NCBI GenBank assembly: GCA_038744685.1
Contig: JBCDMB010000002.1
Location: forward strand, 210,216-274,215
Direction of reading: 5' to 3'
Source of the DNA: Verrucomicrobiota bacterium
GTDB lineage: Bacteria > Verrucomicrobiota > Verrucomicrobiia > Opitutales > Puniceicoccaceae
Length of the DNA stretch: 64,000 nt
Both the position numbers and the translations under genes were made by a program. Below are positions 19,625 to 31,857 of the stretch, piece after piece (the stretch's first letter is position 1; each line of letters starts with the position of its first letter). The notes under the pieces were generated by a model. It had not been told where the DNA came from and did not search any database. It saw only the letters and a program-made list of their open reading frames with translations.

Positions 19625-20863
19625 ATGAAACCGAATCGTCCACTTCCCGTCGCTTTGCTTCTTGCTGCTCTTCTCTTTGGCTGGATGCCCGATAAGCAGA
19701 CATCGGGGGAGGAAATCTCACCACCTTCCAAAGATGCCTTCCACACGCTAACGGATACGAGCGGACGTTCCATCGAAGCTCGGATCCTTCATGTTGATGA
19801 AGTTACCGCATTCATTCGGCGGGAAAATGGTGGGGATTTCGAACTCCAGCTCGAGATGCTCGATCCGTCGAGCCGGCAACTGGTCGCTCAGTGGCAAACG
19901 AATTACGCTCATCTCACGACAGAAACGCAACTGGCTTACCTCAGAAGCCTCAGTGAACCGCCTGAGACAGTCGAAGAGGAAAGCACTGTCGACCAGAACG
20001 TCGATACGCCCCAGACCACGGTAGATGGAGACCCGTTGCCCTACCTCGATAACCCAGACCCCACGGCAAATTGGAGATTGGTAGATGATTTCTCTGATGA
20101 ATTCGAGGGAGGGTATATCGACGAAAGGAAATGGTTTCGCTTTATGAGGCCTTGGGGAGAGCGCGCCTGGACACCCGATAACGTTTGGCAGGAAGATGGG
20201 ACGTTGAAGATTCAGGCCGTTTACGAACCTCACACTGACTCCCAGGGTCGGGAGTTTTTCTACAAACTCGGTATCCTCCAGAGCCAAACGAAGACGACCT
20301 ACGGCTATTTTGAGGCGCGGATAAAAGGTTGCAGTCGCTTCCCCGGCCTCTGTCCGGCCTTCTGGCTCTACAGCAACAGAGGAGAAACCAACCCGGACTA
20401 CCCCGATGTCACCTACAGTGAGATCGACATCGTGGAGCTGCAGCAAGGTCTCTACAATCCCGGTTTGAAGCGGAGGGTTGATGTGAACTACATCGACTTA
20501 AACCTCCACGCCCGAATCATGGAAGACGGCGAAGAAATTTGGTTGCGCCCCAACGGCGTGCCGGAGCTCTGCCGTGGTGGATGGGAAGCCCCCTGGGATC
20601 CTCGCGACGATTTTCATGTTTATGCTGTCGAGAACACGCCGGAAAAGATCACTTGGTATATTGACGGTGAGAAAATGGCCGAAAAGGAAAACCACTACTG
20701 GCACCTTCCGATGAATATCACTTTGACCATGGAGCTACGTCCACCACTCATCGCCTGGGCAGGTGATGGCAAGCGTCTTCCTGTACCAGAGGCCGCAACC
20801 CCCGATGGCTTTCCAACCCACATGGAAGTCGACTACGTGCGGACGTGGGTGCGGGATGAGTAG
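19625..20863 (+). CDS. secreted GH16 endo-galactanase with N-terminal SHD1-like domain
   Basis: 412 residues from ATG 19625. Signal peptide about 1-28. Residues 37-91 (FHTLTDTSGRSIEARILHVD, FIRRENGGDFELQLEMLD) resemble the SLA1-homology-1 fold common in planctomycete and verrucomicrobial surface proteins. An acidic Thr/Glu linker (112-140) follows, then a GH16 jelly roll (148-410). Catalytic motif SEIDIVELQ gives E266 (nucleophile), D268 and E271 (acid/base). AFWLYSNRG, GYFEARIKG and WYIDGEKMAE are conserved strands. GH16 enzymes cut beta-1,3 or 1,4 galactans and laminarin; with GH86 and GH50 neighbours, agarase or porphyranase activity is the best guess. The upstream frame to 19526 has no signal peptide. 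Confidence 0.88.
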   Translation: MKPNRPLPVALLLAALLFGWMPDKQTSGEEISPPSKDAFHTLTDTSGRSIEARILHVDEVTAFIRRENGGDFELQLEMLDPSSRQLVAQWQTNYAHLTTETQLAYLRSLSEPPETVEEESTVDQNVDTPQTTVDGDPLPYLDNPDPTANWRLVDDFSDEFEGGYIDERKWFRFMRPWGERAWTPDNVWQEDGTLKIQAVYEPHTDSQGREFFYKLGILQSQTKTTYGYFEARIKGCSRFPGLCPAFWLYSNRGETNPDYPDVTYSEIDIVELQQGLYNPGLKRRVDVNYIDLNLHARIMEDGEEIWLRPNGVPELCRGGWEAPWDPRDDFHVYAVENTPEKITWYIDGEKMAEKENHYWHLPMNITLTMELRPPLIAWAGDGKRLPVPEAATPDGFPTHMEVDYVRTWVRDE

Positions 20864-20883
20864 GCTATGAGCTTTTCAGTGTA

Positions 20884-20990
20884 AATTCACGTAGCATCGG
20901 CCGCCCAGACCCATGACCCATAGAGGCCTGTAGTTATACCAAATTTAGTTACGGCGACGAAATCATCCGCCTCTGCGGCGGATGCTACAC
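20884..20990 (+). repeat. dispersed intergenic repeat, copy 2
   Basis: Begins AAATTCACGTAGCATCGG and ends in the perfect hairpin CATCCGCC-TCTGC-GGCGGATG (20964-20984) followed by CTACAC. It lies between convergent genes and could also act as a bidirectional terminator. Confidence 0.6.
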
Positions 20991-21068
20991 TATCTTCCTA
21001 GAGCATTCAAGAGGCTCACCCTTGCGCGATCCGACTTAAGACAATTCTACCACTGGCGGATCCAAGAC

Positions 21069-22184
21069 CTACTCAAAAGTGAGGTAGATAGGATCTGTGA
21101 CTGGTCCAAGAGGCATGTCCTGGTTATCAGGGTCGACCACAGCCGCCACGAAAGCCAAAGGCACTTTGTCTTCATCGATACTGAAAGGCTGCTCTGGGTC
21201 TTGGGAAAAATCGTAACCGGACACTCCATCAAAATCAAAATTCTCTGAGATATCGATCAACTCGCCTGTCATCTTGACATCGGCGAACTGGAACTCGACA
21301 GCGTTGTTTGCAGGAAACGCTTCTCTCTCGAGCCGCCTAAGTTGTTTCTCCAGTTTCTCGTTGTAGGGAGAGACAGGCTGGATAAAACCCTTTGCCAACA
21401 CAACGCGCACCAGACTGCCTTTCGGACCGGAAACCATGACCGTAGGCCCGCCCTGAGAATAAGTTCCGGTCTCGCCTCCTTTTTTCCCGTTTACCAACAA
21501 ATCCGCCGTTTCGTCCAAGGGAAGTTGTGTCGCTATGCCCTGAGCGCCTGCCTGAGTTCCCGTTGAGAAGAGCTGTCCGCTAGCCTCGGAACCATCTGCA
21601 AAAACCACCGTGAAAACTGAACCAATCAGTTCGGCACCAGAAACACCACCGACATCCCATTTCGGAGAGCTGCCTTGATCGAGGGGCCGCTTTTTCGTTC
21701 CCGCAATTGAATTGGGATCCATATCGATCGAGAATCCGAGCGTTTCTCCCGGATTAAAACCATCCGCACGATCTGATTCAAAAGTGAGTCGCAATCCACG
21801 GTAGCCCTTTGTTCCACCATCTCCGAGGTAGGGCTTACCCTCAGCCTCTGCCAGAGGCACAAAGCCGGTCCCCTCATCCTTATCAATCGAGAGCGGTTTT
21901 GCCACACTGTCACCCGCGATTCCCTCTGGATCGAAAACACTGTCGGGAAATAGGGCCGTGGAAACGTCCAACTCAAATTCCACAATATCTTTGTCTCCAG
22001 TATTGGAAAGCTGGAAGGAGTTCTTCCCAAAGTTTGACTTCTGCACCTGGTTCGATCCCGGCATAATCTTCAGAACTGCCGACCCGATCGCCGCATCGTC
22101 ATTTGCCAGGAGCAAAGGGCCGGATAAGAAGACAAAGGAAAGACCCGTAAGAGTCAGAATTCGGGATAAGGGAGGAGTTTTCAT
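21069..22184 (-). CDS. secreted protein of unknown function in the agar operon
   Basis: 371 residues from ATG 22184 (upstream TTG 22223 rejected). Signal peptide LSRILTLTGLSFVFLSGPLLLA. The mature protein looks all-beta: repeated Gly/Asp turns, and conserved-looking blocks FGKNSFQLSNTGDKDIVEF, FNPGETLGFSIDMDPNSIAG, DVGGVSGAELIGSVFTVVF and VVLAKGFIQPVSPY. A charged helix EKLEKQLRRLEREAF precedes the last beta region. I recognise no catalytic motif. As the last gene of the AraC-led run and next to a GH16, a carbohydrate-binding or surface-capture role is plausible, but this is inference. Confidence 0.8.
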   Translation of the reverse strand: MKTPPLSRILTLTGLSFVFLSGPLLLANDDAAIGSAVLKIMPGSNQVQKSNFGKNSFQLSNTGDKDIVEFELDVSTALFPDSVFDPEGIAGDSVAKPLSIDKDEGTGFVPLAEAEGKPYLGDGGTKGYRGLRLTFESDRADGFNPGETLGFSIDMDPNSIAGTKKRPLDQGSSPKWDVGGVSGAELIGSVFTVVFADGSEASGQLFSTGTQAGAQGIATQLPLDETADLLVNGKKGGETGTYSQGGPTVMVSGPKGSLVRVVLAKGFIQPVSPYNEKLEKQLRRLEREAFPANNAVEFQFADVKMTGELIDISENFDFDGVSGYDFSQDPEQPFSIDEDKVPLAFVAAVVDPDNQDMPLGPVTDPIYLTFE

Positions 22185-22258
22185 GACAAGGATCCTTTTC
22201 TTGGGATTCGTGGAGGTTGGCAATCAAAGATTACAGGGCTTTCCAGAGCACTTGGCGA

Positions 22259-23677
22259 TCAGTTCGGAATCGATTTCCAAGTCCGCACCCACTCATAGGA
22301 TGTCGTGCGCTCCTCTTCCGAGCCTTCCTCGACTCTACTTTCTTCTTCCGGCACCGGATTCCAGTCGTAGGTCTCGATCGCCATCGTCAAGTAGGCAGGC
22401 ACATCCCACTCAATTGGTGCTTGGATCGTATAAACATACTCACCATCGAGGAAGAAATCCACTTCGTATTCGGACTTCCACCACGCTCCGTAAACGAAGT
22501 AGCGGCTCGAGTTCTTGCGATCCAGTTTGATGCTGCCCTGGTGCTGAACTGGTTCAGGATTGTGCTTGTTCGCACGATGGATCATGTTGGAGTGATATAT
22601 CCGGTCCCATCCGGCCGCCCACGGATCCGCCTCGGGAGAAACCACCCCAACGCACTCCTGAATATCCAACTCCAGCTTTTTAATCGGATGGCCTTTCGTC
22701 ATCAGCCAAAACGTCGATGACATTTCAGTAGCGTTTGCCTTCATCTTACACTCGTAAAACCAGCCAACTTCCCCTGCGTTCAGCGATCTCACAATCGCTC
22801 CTTCGTAAAGAAACTCATTTCCCCGTACGACGACTGGCTCATCGAGTTTTCCAACCGTGACTTTCATTTTGCCGTCCTCCACCCGCACATTCTCAGCCCG
22901 AAACAGGCCCGGTGGGCGGCCAATCCAGACCCATCCGTTCGCCCGTGGTTCGAGCTGCCACTTGTCTTCATCCATCCGTCGTCCTTCAAACTCGTCGGAC
23001 ATGTTGTCGACCAGTTCCCATTCTACTCCACGGATGCGCGTCTTCAGATAGGGCCCGGTAACATCCCCTTCCAACTCTCCGTCATCAACCTGAGCATCAG
23101 CCGAATCAATCGCGGCAACCTCTTGCTCAGCGACTCTTTCCTCCGGGGGCGTAGTCAGGAACGCCTTCTGCTCGTCGGTCACCAAGTGCGCGTAGCGTTC
23201 CCGCCAATTTTCAACCAGGGCCTGCGTTTTCGCATCAAACCGGTCAAAACCAATCTCAAAAATTCTCCTGTCAAAACGCCGGATGAAAGCGGACTCACCC
23301 ACGACATCGAGGATCTGGGCCTCGAGCTCACGTCCGCCTGACGACACCAGCGTATACGTTTTGAAGCGATCATCTGCGATCACCACTGGCTCCTTCACTT
23401 CTTGCGGAGGAACTTCCTGGGGGACCGGTTCTTCTGGGACAATTTGCTCCTCAACTACTTCGACAACTCTCGGTAACTCGACCTCAACCACCGGCGCAGG
23501 CTCCACTTCTCTCTCGGCGCTCTTCGCAACCGGTTCAGGAACCGCCTGCTCTACAAGCTCGTCTTCGCTTGTTTGGAGGTAGAGAAAGAGAGCTGCCGGC
23601 AGCGCAATCGCTACAACGACAATCATTGAGGGGAGCAACGGTCTTTTGGCCTGCTTCTTCTGTCCCCTTATCACCAT
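22259..23677 (-). CDS. membrane-anchored GH16 with P/E-rich linker and SHD1-like domain
   Basis: 472 residues. The basic N-terminus MVIRGQKKQAKRP is followed by one transmembrane segment (about 16-35) with no clear cleavage site, giving an uncleaved anchor. Residues 40-100 are a Pro/Glu/Val spacer, and 105-165 an SHD1-like domain (FKTYTLVSSGGRELEAQILD, FIRRFDRRIFEIGFDRFD) matching that of the other GH16. The GH16 domain spans about 218-472; KLELDIQECVG gives E336, D338 and E341. WFYECKMKANATEMSSTFW and YTIQAPIEWDVPAYLTMAIE fit agarase/porphyranase-type GH16. The enzyme is probably tethered outside the inner membrane. Start is ATG; 29 bases follow the GH86 stop. Confidence 0.88.
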   Translation of the reverse strand: MVIRGQKKQAKRPLLPSMIVVVAIALPAALFLYLQTSEDELVEQAVPEPVAKSAEREVEPAPVVEVELPRVVEVVEEQIVPEEPVPQEVPPQEVKEPVVIADDRFKTYTLVSSGGRELEAQILDVVGESAFIRRFDRRIFEIGFDRFDAKTQALVENWRERYAHLVTDEQKAFLTTPPEERVAEQEVAAIDSADAQVDDGELEGDVTGPYLKTRIRGVEWELVDNMSDEFEGRRMDEDKWQLEPRANGWVWIGRPPGLFRAENVRVEDGKMKVTVGKLDEPVVVRGNEFLYEGAIVRSLNAGEVGWFYECKMKANATEMSSTFWLMTKGHPIKKLELDIQECVGVVSPEADPWAAGWDRIYHSNMIHRANKHNPEPVQHQGSIKLDRKNSSRYFVYGAWWKSEYEVDFFLDGEYVYTIQAPIEWDVPAYLTMAIETYDWNPVPEEESRVEEGSEEERTTSYEWVRTWKSIPN

Positions 23678-23706
23678 CCTTCAGTCTCTGGGTTCCAGAT
23701 CTCCAA

Positions 23707-25644
23707 TCATTCGCGGACCGCCGCCCGAATGACTACCGAACCAACCGCACCATCATCCCCGTCATCAAACGAAACATTGATTGTGTTTTCCTCGAGAAGC
23801 TGGTCCGGCTCCAGATAAACCATCTTTGTCATAGCGTATTCGCCTTTATCGAAACGATCTGCCGCATCTTCGAGCGGCACGTCCAGTTCTTGACCATTGA
23901 GTGTGATGACGGGATCAGGGTTTGAACCACTCGGCCGGGTTAACCCCACCCGAAGAACCGCGTATTCGATTTCTTTCTCAACGGGAACCTTTACCTTAAA
24001 ATCGGCACCCTCAGACAAAAAGACTCGGGTACGATCCCCGTAGCAGTTCACTTCATTGACCGTGGAAGTCTCGGCAATCTCCGTTCCGTAATCCGCAACG
24101 AGCACTATCGTCTCGCGACCCGCAATCTCCAGCTGATGGGGCGTAGGTTCGTTAGACTCATCAAGGTAAGCCGTAAAATCCTCGTTGCGACCGAACCGAC
24201 GAAGCTCGACCTCGTCAGTTGCAATTCCCTCAAGAACCACTCGTTCCGGATACCAGCTCTGGTTGTTGATCACTAGATAGAGCTTCGAGCCGTCAACGAA
24301 GGCACGCGTTTGCAAGTCGGGGTCGTCGGAAAAAACAGAGACGCGTCTTCCATCGACACCACGAAAGAGTTTGTAGAAATCAAGCATGTGAGTGGGCACC
24401 CACTTTGACTCGTCGGTATAGTTTTCCGGCACGTAAAGACCCGCATAGTATTTCGGATCCCATGCCCATGTGTTGGGCAGGAGGAAAGGCACCGACTTCA
24501 CCACGGTATGGGGGTGGTCCATGAGCGTGAGCGTATTCGCGATGATGCTGCTGGTATGGACGAAGGCGACGATCGACCGCTTCTTCAGCTCGTTTTCCCA
24601 GGTATCTTCCGGAAAAAACTCAGCAGCGATCTGAGCAGCGAGACGCTCTCCATCGTATTCGCCTTTCGGCTGCACATTGATGTAACCACCCTGCTCGCTG
24701 ATCACTACATCCACTTCCTTACCATCCTGGAGCATCGTGTAGTTCTGCAGGAGGTCCAGCGACCCTTCGAGTGGGCTACCGGACTGCACCCGGCCACGGA
24801 AATCGCCATCGACCCAGTCAAAGTAGTCGTAGGTATGGAAAGAGTAGAAATCCATCTGCCCATCGGTGTTGTCGTAGAAGCCGGACATCCCATTAAAGTT
24901 TTGGTAGTTCTCCCGCCAAAAGTAGGAAACCGATTGGCACATACCCCCCACAAGAACGTCCGGCAACTCCTCCTCAAATCGCTCCTTTACCGCGAGGTGC
25001 CAGTCGGCGAAATGTTGATCCACAAAATACTTCCAGTGCGGTTCATTCAGCGGTTCGAAATAGCGCGGACGAGTGAAGTCGTTGTAGTTGTATTTGAATA
25101 CAGCGGTCGCAAGGTCTACCGCCGCCTCGATGTTTTCCGGGACCCACTCCGGCTTACCGCCATAGGTCGCACCCTCGAGCTGGTATCTTCCCATGTATTC
25201 GGGGTAGGCATTATGATTGCCGTGCGCGGCTACATCGAGATTCGGGCCCAGGTCATCCACAAATCGCACACCGGATTCCGGCACCCTACTGCTTCTGAGC
25301 TTTTCGGTGTTAGCGAAGCCGGGACGATTCGGGTCTTCACCGATGGATTTCGCCGTCCACATCACTGGACCCAGCTGTCGACCGAAACTGACGCCAAGAT
25401 CGTTGACTAGGTAGTCGTAAATCTCAGGAGGCATCCGCTGGTCAAATCCTCCTCCGTGATCAGCGACGGCAAAATAACGTTTTCGATCCACTTCGGAAAC
25501 GCCCCCGACTGCCCGGGTTACTTCCGGACGAACAACGATTTTCGAGATACTTTCTTCAGGTGTTGAGGAAAGAATGGAATCTTCAGCGTTTGAAAAACAC
25601 GCGACCGCAAGAGTCGCAGACACGGAAAAGAATAGATTTCTCAC
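23707..25644 (-). CDS. secreted GH86 beta-agarase/beta-porphyranase, copy 1
   Basis: 645 residues from GTG 25644. Signal peptide [22 protein letters not shown]86 TIM barrel follows ([20 protein letters not shown], about 40-430), with acid/base E201 in [12 protein letters not shown] and nucleophile E317 in [25 protein letters not shown] and [17 protein letters not shown] are typical of the family. Two C-terminal beta-sandwich domains complete the usual GH86 layout. GH86 enzymes make endo-cuts in agarose or porphyran. In the middle of the AraC-led run, 20 bases after a sulfatase gene. Agarose versus porphyran preference cannot be decided by reading alone. Confidence 0.92.
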   Translation of the reverse strand: MRNLFFSVSATLAVACFSNAEDSILSSTPEESISKIVVRPEVTRAVGGVSEVDRKRYFAVADHGGGFDQRMPPEIYDYLVNDLGVSFGRQLGPVMWTAKSIGEDPNRPGFANTEKLRSSRVPESGVRFVDDLGPNLDVAAHGNHNAYPEYMGRYQLEGATYGGKPEWVPENIEAAVDLATAVFKYNYNDFTRPRYFEPLNEPHWKYFVDQHFADWHLAVKERFEEELPDVLVGGMCQSVSYFWRENYQNFNGMSGFYDNTDGQMDFYSFHTYDYFDWVDGDFRGRVQSGSPLEGSLDLLQNYTMLQDGKEVDVVISEQGGYINVQPKGEYDGERLAAQIAAEFFPEDTWENELKKRSIVAFVHTSSIIANTLTLMDHPHTVVKSVPFLLPNTWAWDPKYYAGLYVPENYTDESKWVPTHMLDFYKLFRGVDGRRVSVFSDDPDLQTRAFVDGSKLYLVINNQSWYPERVVLEGIATDEVELRRFGRNEDFTAYLDESNEPTPHQLEIAGRETIVLVADYGTEIAETSTVNEVNCYGDRTRVFLSEGADFKVKVPVEKEIEYAVLRVGLTRPSGSNPDPVITLNGQELDVPLEDAADRFDKGEYAMTKMVYLEPDQLLEENTINVSFDDGDDGAVGSVVIRAAVRE

Positions 25645-25664
25645 GATTTGAAAGAGTTCGATGA

Positions 25665-27290
25665 TCAGTCCTTTAGGCCCGGATAGGTGCCGGGCACGTC
25701 GTCCAGAAATTCGACAAGTAGCTTTTGCATTTTCTCCAGCCGACCCGCGTATTCGGGGTTGCTGGCGAGGTTGGTCGATTCTTTGGGATCGACTTGTAGA
25801 TTAAACAATTGGTCCCGATCAAAATAACTCGAAGCCCACGGGGTGTTCTCTGGATCCTTCAGCTGCCAACGCTCAAATGCGAAACCACCTGGTGACATAC
25901 CGAGTTGGAAGTAAGGTGCATCTTCAAGAAAAGGGTATTGGTCTGCCATCCAGGGATTCTTTTCGAGCATCTCTCCATAATAATACTCTTTCGCTTCCTT
26001 GACCCGCTCTTCCTTTATTCTTTCCAAACTAGGCGGAACGTAAAAGGCCACGTAGCTCCAGTCTGAGGTCGAAACCGCCCGTGCCAGCCCGATCTCACTG
26101 TAAACCGCTGTCCGCCAATCCTCTGGAGACTCACCTCGGAAGACCGGCATCAAGCTTAGACCATCGAGAATCATATCATCAGGAGGCGTAATCCCTGCCG
26201 CATCAAAAAAAGTCGTGCCAAAATCGACGTTTTGAACCAGCTCCTGTGGGCGCGCGCCGGGCTCGATCACCCCAGGCCAATAGGCCATAATTTGTGTGCG
26301 AATCCCGCCTTGGTAGTTAGTCCCCTTGGAGTTGTACTCCATGCCGTTGTCGTTGAAGTAGATCACGAGGGTGTCCTCCGCGAGGCCGAGCTCCTCTATC
26401 TTCGCTAAGATTGCGCCAATGCCGTCGTCGAGCCAAGTCGCTGCCTTGTTGCGATTGGGTATCCCAGCTGCCTCAGTTCGCTCAAGAACGGATTCCCGGG
26501 AAGGCTGCACCCCAACAATCGGCTCATCCAAAACACCCATCCCGCTCAGGCGGGGATCACCCGTCAAAGACGCGTAGGTATCCGGTACATGCATGAGCGT
26601 TGGAGCGAAATAAAGATACCAAGGCCGATCCTTGTTAGCCTCGATGAAGTCGATCGCGGCCTTCGTGTTCCACTCCTGATTGTGGACGTTTGTCCCAGTG
26701 TTGATCAACGTCTTGTCGTCGTCCGGATTGCCTCCGTAGACCGCCTGCGCGAAATCGAATCCCCAACGCTTAATCTCGTTGGCAATAATCTCCTGATTCT
26801 CGTGCATGATGGCCTGAATCTCCGGATCATACGGATCACTACCCTTCTCGATCGGCGTCACCAAATGCATTGTTCCATTGAGATGCCATTTTCCGGTAAA
26901 GCCTGTCGCGTAACCATTAGCTTGGAGCACCCTCGGAATGTTTGGCTGATCCTCGGAAAAGCCTAGGTTCCAAAGAATTCGGGTTACTCCATCCTCAGTG
27001 GTTCCCGTCTGGAAATAAGGTTGCGGGCAGCGGCTGGCGTAGTGACCCGCCATCGCCGTGTAGCGACTAGGCGAACACACACTCGACGAAACAAACCCGT
27101 TTTCGAAGTAAATCCCTTCGTTGGCCAGACGGTCCATGTGAGGGGTCAAGGATTCACCTCCCAGGAAACCGTAGTGGTCCTCGAACATGTCATCTGTGAT
27201 GATGAAAAGAATGTTCGGCTGGGTGCGCTCGGCATAAGCCGCAGAGAGCATCGCGAACAGTAGAATAAGGATCGGGGCAGACTTTTTCAT
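25665..27290 (-). CDS. secreted S1-type sulfatase 5
   Basis: 541 residues from ATG 27290; the frame extends to 27494 but that part overlaps the GH117 gene and is out of character. Signal peptide [20 protein letters not shown], then [21 protein letters not shown] with C72 in [16 protein letters not shown] (formylglycine), [10 protein letters not shown], and [21 protein letters not shown]. Its place between GH86 and GH117 genes suggests it removes sulfate from galactan so the glycanases can proceed, for example the 6-sulfate of L-galactose in porphyran; the position is inference. It ends 20 bases before the GH86 start. Confidence 0.92.
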   Translation of the reverse strand: MKKSAPILILLFAMLSAAYAERTQPNILFIITDDMFEDHYGFLGGESLTPHMDRLANEGIYFENGFVSSSVCSPSRYTAMAGHYASRCPQPYFQTGTTEDGVTRILWNLGFSEDQPNIPRVLQANGYATGFTGKWHLNGTMHLVTPIEKGSDPYDPEIQAIMHENQEIIANEIKRWGFDFAQAVYGGNPDDDKTLINTGTNVHNQEWNTKAAIDFIEANKDRPWYLYFAPTLMHVPDTYASLTGDPRLSGMGVLDEPIVGVQPSRESVLERTEAAGIPNRNKAATWLDDGIGAILAKIEELGLAEDTLVIYFNDNGMEYNSKGTNYQGGIRTQIMAYWPGVIEPGARPQELVQNVDFGTTFFDAAGITPPDDMILDGLSLMPVFRGESPEDWRTAVYSEIGLARAVSTSDWSYVAFYVPPSLERIKEERVKEAKEYYYGEMLEKNPWMADQYPFLEDAPYFQLGMSPGGFAFERWQLKDPENTPWASSYFDRDQLFNLQVDPKESTNLASNPEYAGRLEKMQKLLVEFLDDVPGTYPGLKD

Positions 27291-27300
27291 AATAGTTTTC

Positions 27301-28377
27301 TTAACAGTGGTACTCGCCCATCTCGCTCCAGGGGATGTGCTTTTCGAAACGACGGATATAGTTCCAATTCCAGCTCTCATCATATTGGTGGCAAAGGCCC
27401 CAATCGAGACCGGCGAGCGGTTCGGCATTGGCATCGAGGCTCTTGACCAGCCCGGCGGCCTCCGGGCCCCACTTAATGTGGGACATGATCTCAAAGTTCA
27501 CGCCGTCCTCAGCGAATTGAATGGTATTCTTCTCGACCCCGTCGGTGATCAGCATCGCCGCGATTCCGGACTTATAATTCCAGCAACACACTTCGTGGCC
27601 GCTGTTGGTGATCGGGTTGTAAGGTGATTTGGCATAAGGACCCTCCAGCTTGTCGGAAATCGCAACCCCCCACTTGATCTCGCGGCCGCCCATCGTCATC
27701 TCCTCCCCCATGGTCTCGCCCTTGTAGTAGAGGTAAAACTTCTCTCTAAAGAAGAGCAGGCAAGGGTCGTGCGTCTTGTGGCTATCGAAGTCGCCCTTTT
27801 CCTCGACGATGAAACGATTGTCGATATCACCCTTCCATTTGCCATTGGTCGCTGGCGATAAGATCGGCGCATCCAACTTTCGCCAAGGGCCGTGGACACT
27901 ATCTGCAACAGCCATCGCCACTTGCTCAATCGAACGGTTCAGGTAAGGCGCCTGGACCACTTGGTAAACGAGAATGAACTGTCCCTTGTGCTCCAACACC
28001 TCGGGGGTGAAACAGGCCCGGTCGTCAAAAGAGCCGGCGGGCCCTTGGGTAATCGCCGGTCCCTCTTCCTTCCATTCCCATCCGTCCTTTGAAGAGGCAT
28101 ACCAAACCTGCGTCTTGTCCCAGGGAAATACCTTATCATCCGGGTCTTCTGATCCAAATCCGACCGTCTCTCCAGTTCCCTTGGTATACCAGCAGTAGTA
28201 GACACCGTCGACCTGAAGGACGGCACTCGGGTCGCGACGAATTACGCCTTCTTCGAAAGCAAAGTCCCCGCCGAGATCCTGAAGTTTAAACTCGCAGAAC
28301 CACTCCGAACCCTTCTCCCAATAGCCTCGCTCGATCGCTCGCTTCGAAGCGGCGCTCAGTTTCTTCTCCTCAGACAT
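27301..28377 (-). CDS. GH117 alpha-neoagarooligosaccharide hydrolase
   Basis: 358 residues, no signal peptide. The N-terminal [20 protein letters not shown] contains the SxAxxR helix-turn-helix signature (S8-A10-R13) that mediates domain swapping in GH117 dimers. A five-bladed propeller follows: [58 protein letters not shown] and [20 protein letters not shown]117 enzymes release 3,6-anhydro-L-galactose from the non-reducing end of neoagarooligosaccharides. Cytoplasmic location fits the imported-oligosaccharide model and feeds the dehydrogenase/cycloisomerase pair at 42699 and 45822. It follows the GH86 gene by 3 bases. Confidence 0.92.
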   Translation of the reverse strand: MSEEKKLSAASKRAIERGYWEKGSEWFCEFKLQDLGGDFAFEEGVIRRDPSAVLQVDGVYYCWYTKGTGETVGFGSEDPDDKVFPWDKTQVWYASSKDGWEWKEEGPAITQGPAGSFDDRACFTPEVLEHKGQFILVYQVVQAPYLNRSIEQVAMAVADSVHGPWRKLDAPILSPATNGKWKGDIDNRFIVEEKGDFDSHKTHDPCLLFFREKFYLYYKGETMGEEMTMGGREIKWGVAISDKLEGPYAKSPYNPITNSGHEVCCWNYKSGIAAMLITDGVEKNTIQFAEDGVNFEIMSHIKWGPEAAGLVKSLDANAEPLAGLDWGLCHQYDESWNWNYIRRFEKHIPWSEMGEYHC

Positions 28378-28380
28378 TCG

Positions 28381-30240
<1,860 letters not shown>

Positions 30241-30257
30241 GTTCGATAGAGGGGTCT

Positions 30258-31853
30258 TCAACGAGACGAGGTAGTTCCGCGGCGTGCTTCAAGCTCTCGG
30301 CGAATCTCTGTCATCTTTGCCTTGGTCAATGGATATCGCCAAAGAAGGATGAGGCAAACGATGAGCGCGCCTGCCTGTGGGAGAGAGTAGAGTAAGCGCA
30401 TGCGCTCCATCGTCCCTGGCTTTTGCCGCTCCATAACTGCCTTCCGTTCGAGATTGTCGGTATACATGCCGAGCGAGATGGGCTCTTCGCCCTCTCCCGC
30501 ATACTTGTCCGCATCAGAGAGCGTTGCGTACTCTTCCTCGGCCTGAATCGTTATCTCGGCCTTCACCTCATCGGGGAGTTTACTATCGAATTGGACGACG
30601 AATTGGAGAACGAATCCTGAAATCCCAATCGCAATGGTCATCGCAATCTTGTTGCACCAGTTCGTTATCGCAGCGATCAGACCCTCGCTGCGAGTCCCGG
30701 ACCTATATTCATCCCAATCACAAACGTCTGCCCGCATCGAGAGGATTAAGACCCAAAAACCACACTCGCCAACAGCAACCAGAGGCTTGAAAACAAGTGA
30801 GAGCCATGGACGGCCTGGCAAGGTCGTGAAATACATCCCAACAAAAGCGACAATCAGAACGACCACTGACGCCATCATGATCTTATGTTTATCCACCTTG
30901 TTAGTCAGCTTTCCGATCACTGCAGCAGCAGCGAGAGCAAAGAAAAGTCGCAAAGTTCCATCTATCCCGCCAAGGCTGGCTCCCTTAACGAAATCCCCTC
31001 CGTAGATATAGTATACGTTGACAAAGTAAGAGAGATTAGCCGTTGCCAAGATTGAGAAAAGGTAAATGCAGATCACACCCACAACGATCAACAAAGGCTT
31101 ATTCCCGAGCAGCGCCTTAATCGCACCTATAAAAGATCCGGCCCCTTCCTTCTCCGCAATTTGCTTGTATCGCTCGACGTTGAATATGGAGGGAAGAATA
31201 CCCGCACCGATGATGACGGCTGCGACAATCCAACTTACCGTGCGAACACCTCCAATCTCACCTCCGATTGAATCAAACGTTCCTAACCAAGCAGCGAGAG
31301 GAAAGATCCAGACAATCCCAAGATTAAAAAATTCCTGCACATACTTCCGCACCACGAAAATACGACTCCGCTCCTTATAGTCCGGCGTCAGCTCGGCACC
31401 TAATGCTTCGTAGGGCACCGAGAAGATCGAATAAACCGAGTAAAACAGCATCAGAATGACGAAGAGATAAACCGTAATCGCCGTCGTCGACCAAGCATCA
31501 GGAACCATCCAGATGGTCGGGAAGAGCAAGCCAGTTAAAATAGCGCCGACAAAGATAAAAGGTTTCCGGCGACCGAAGCGGCTCTTGCAGGAATCAGAAA
31601 ACCGACCCGCAAATATATCCGTAAATGCATCCCAGCACCGTGCCGCTGCCAATGCCAAACCCACTACCGAAGCTCCCAGGCCAAGGAAGTCGACAAAGAA
31701 AGGCGTAATGAAGACAAAAGCCAGACAAACGTTCGCATAGTGATCGGAGACTACCCCCATAGAGTAGGCGATCTTCTCCTTGAGAGGAACAACGTCCTCT
31801 GGTCTAGTCTTATCAATATCGAATTCTTCGTTCTCGGCTGGGGTGTCAGTCAT
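30258..31853 (-). CDS. GPH-family (MelB-like) sugar:cation symporter
   Basis: 531 residues with about twelve hydrophobic segments. [18 protein letters not shown] at the N-terminus, [27 protein letters not shown] after TM2, and [18 protein letters not shown] are the standard glycoside-pentoside-hexuronide:cation symporter motifs. A polar C-terminal insert (about 425-475) is present. In agar loci such symporters import neoagarooligosaccharides across the inner membrane; no SusC/D pair or ABC permease occurs here, so this is the best transporter candidate. It lies 4 bases after the GH50 gene and just before the second GH86. Confidence 0.92.
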   Translation of the reverse strand: MTDTPAENEEFDIDKTRPEDVVPLKEKIAYSMGVVSDHYANVCLAFVFITPFFVDFLGLGASVVGLALAAARCWDAFTDIFAGRFSDSCKSRFGRRKPFIFVGAILTGLLFPTIWMVPDAWSTTAITVYLFVILMLFYSVYSIFSVPYEALGAELTPDYKERSRIFVVRKYVQEFFNLGIVWIFPLAAWLGTFDSIGGEIGGVRTVSWIVAAVIIGAGILPSIFNVERYKQIAEKEGAGSFIGAIKALLGNKPLLIVVGVICIYLFSILATANLSYFVNVYYIYGGDFVKGASLGGIDGTLRLFFALAAAAVIGKLTNKVDKHKIMMASVVVLIVAFVGMYFTTLPGRPWLSLVFKPLVAVGECGFWVLILSMRADVCDWDEYRSGTRSEGLIAAITNWCNKIAMTIAIGISGFVLQFVVQFDSKLPDEVKAEITIQAEEEYATLSDADKYAGEGEEPISLGMYTDNLERKAVMERQKPGTMERMRLLYSLPQAGALIVCLILLWRYPLTKAKMTEIRRELEARRGTTSSR

Positions 31854-31857
31854 GGCT

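Noticed and set aside
24508..25410. Plus-strand 300-codon open frame
   Set aside because: Antisense to the GH86 gene at 23707; no recognisable motif.
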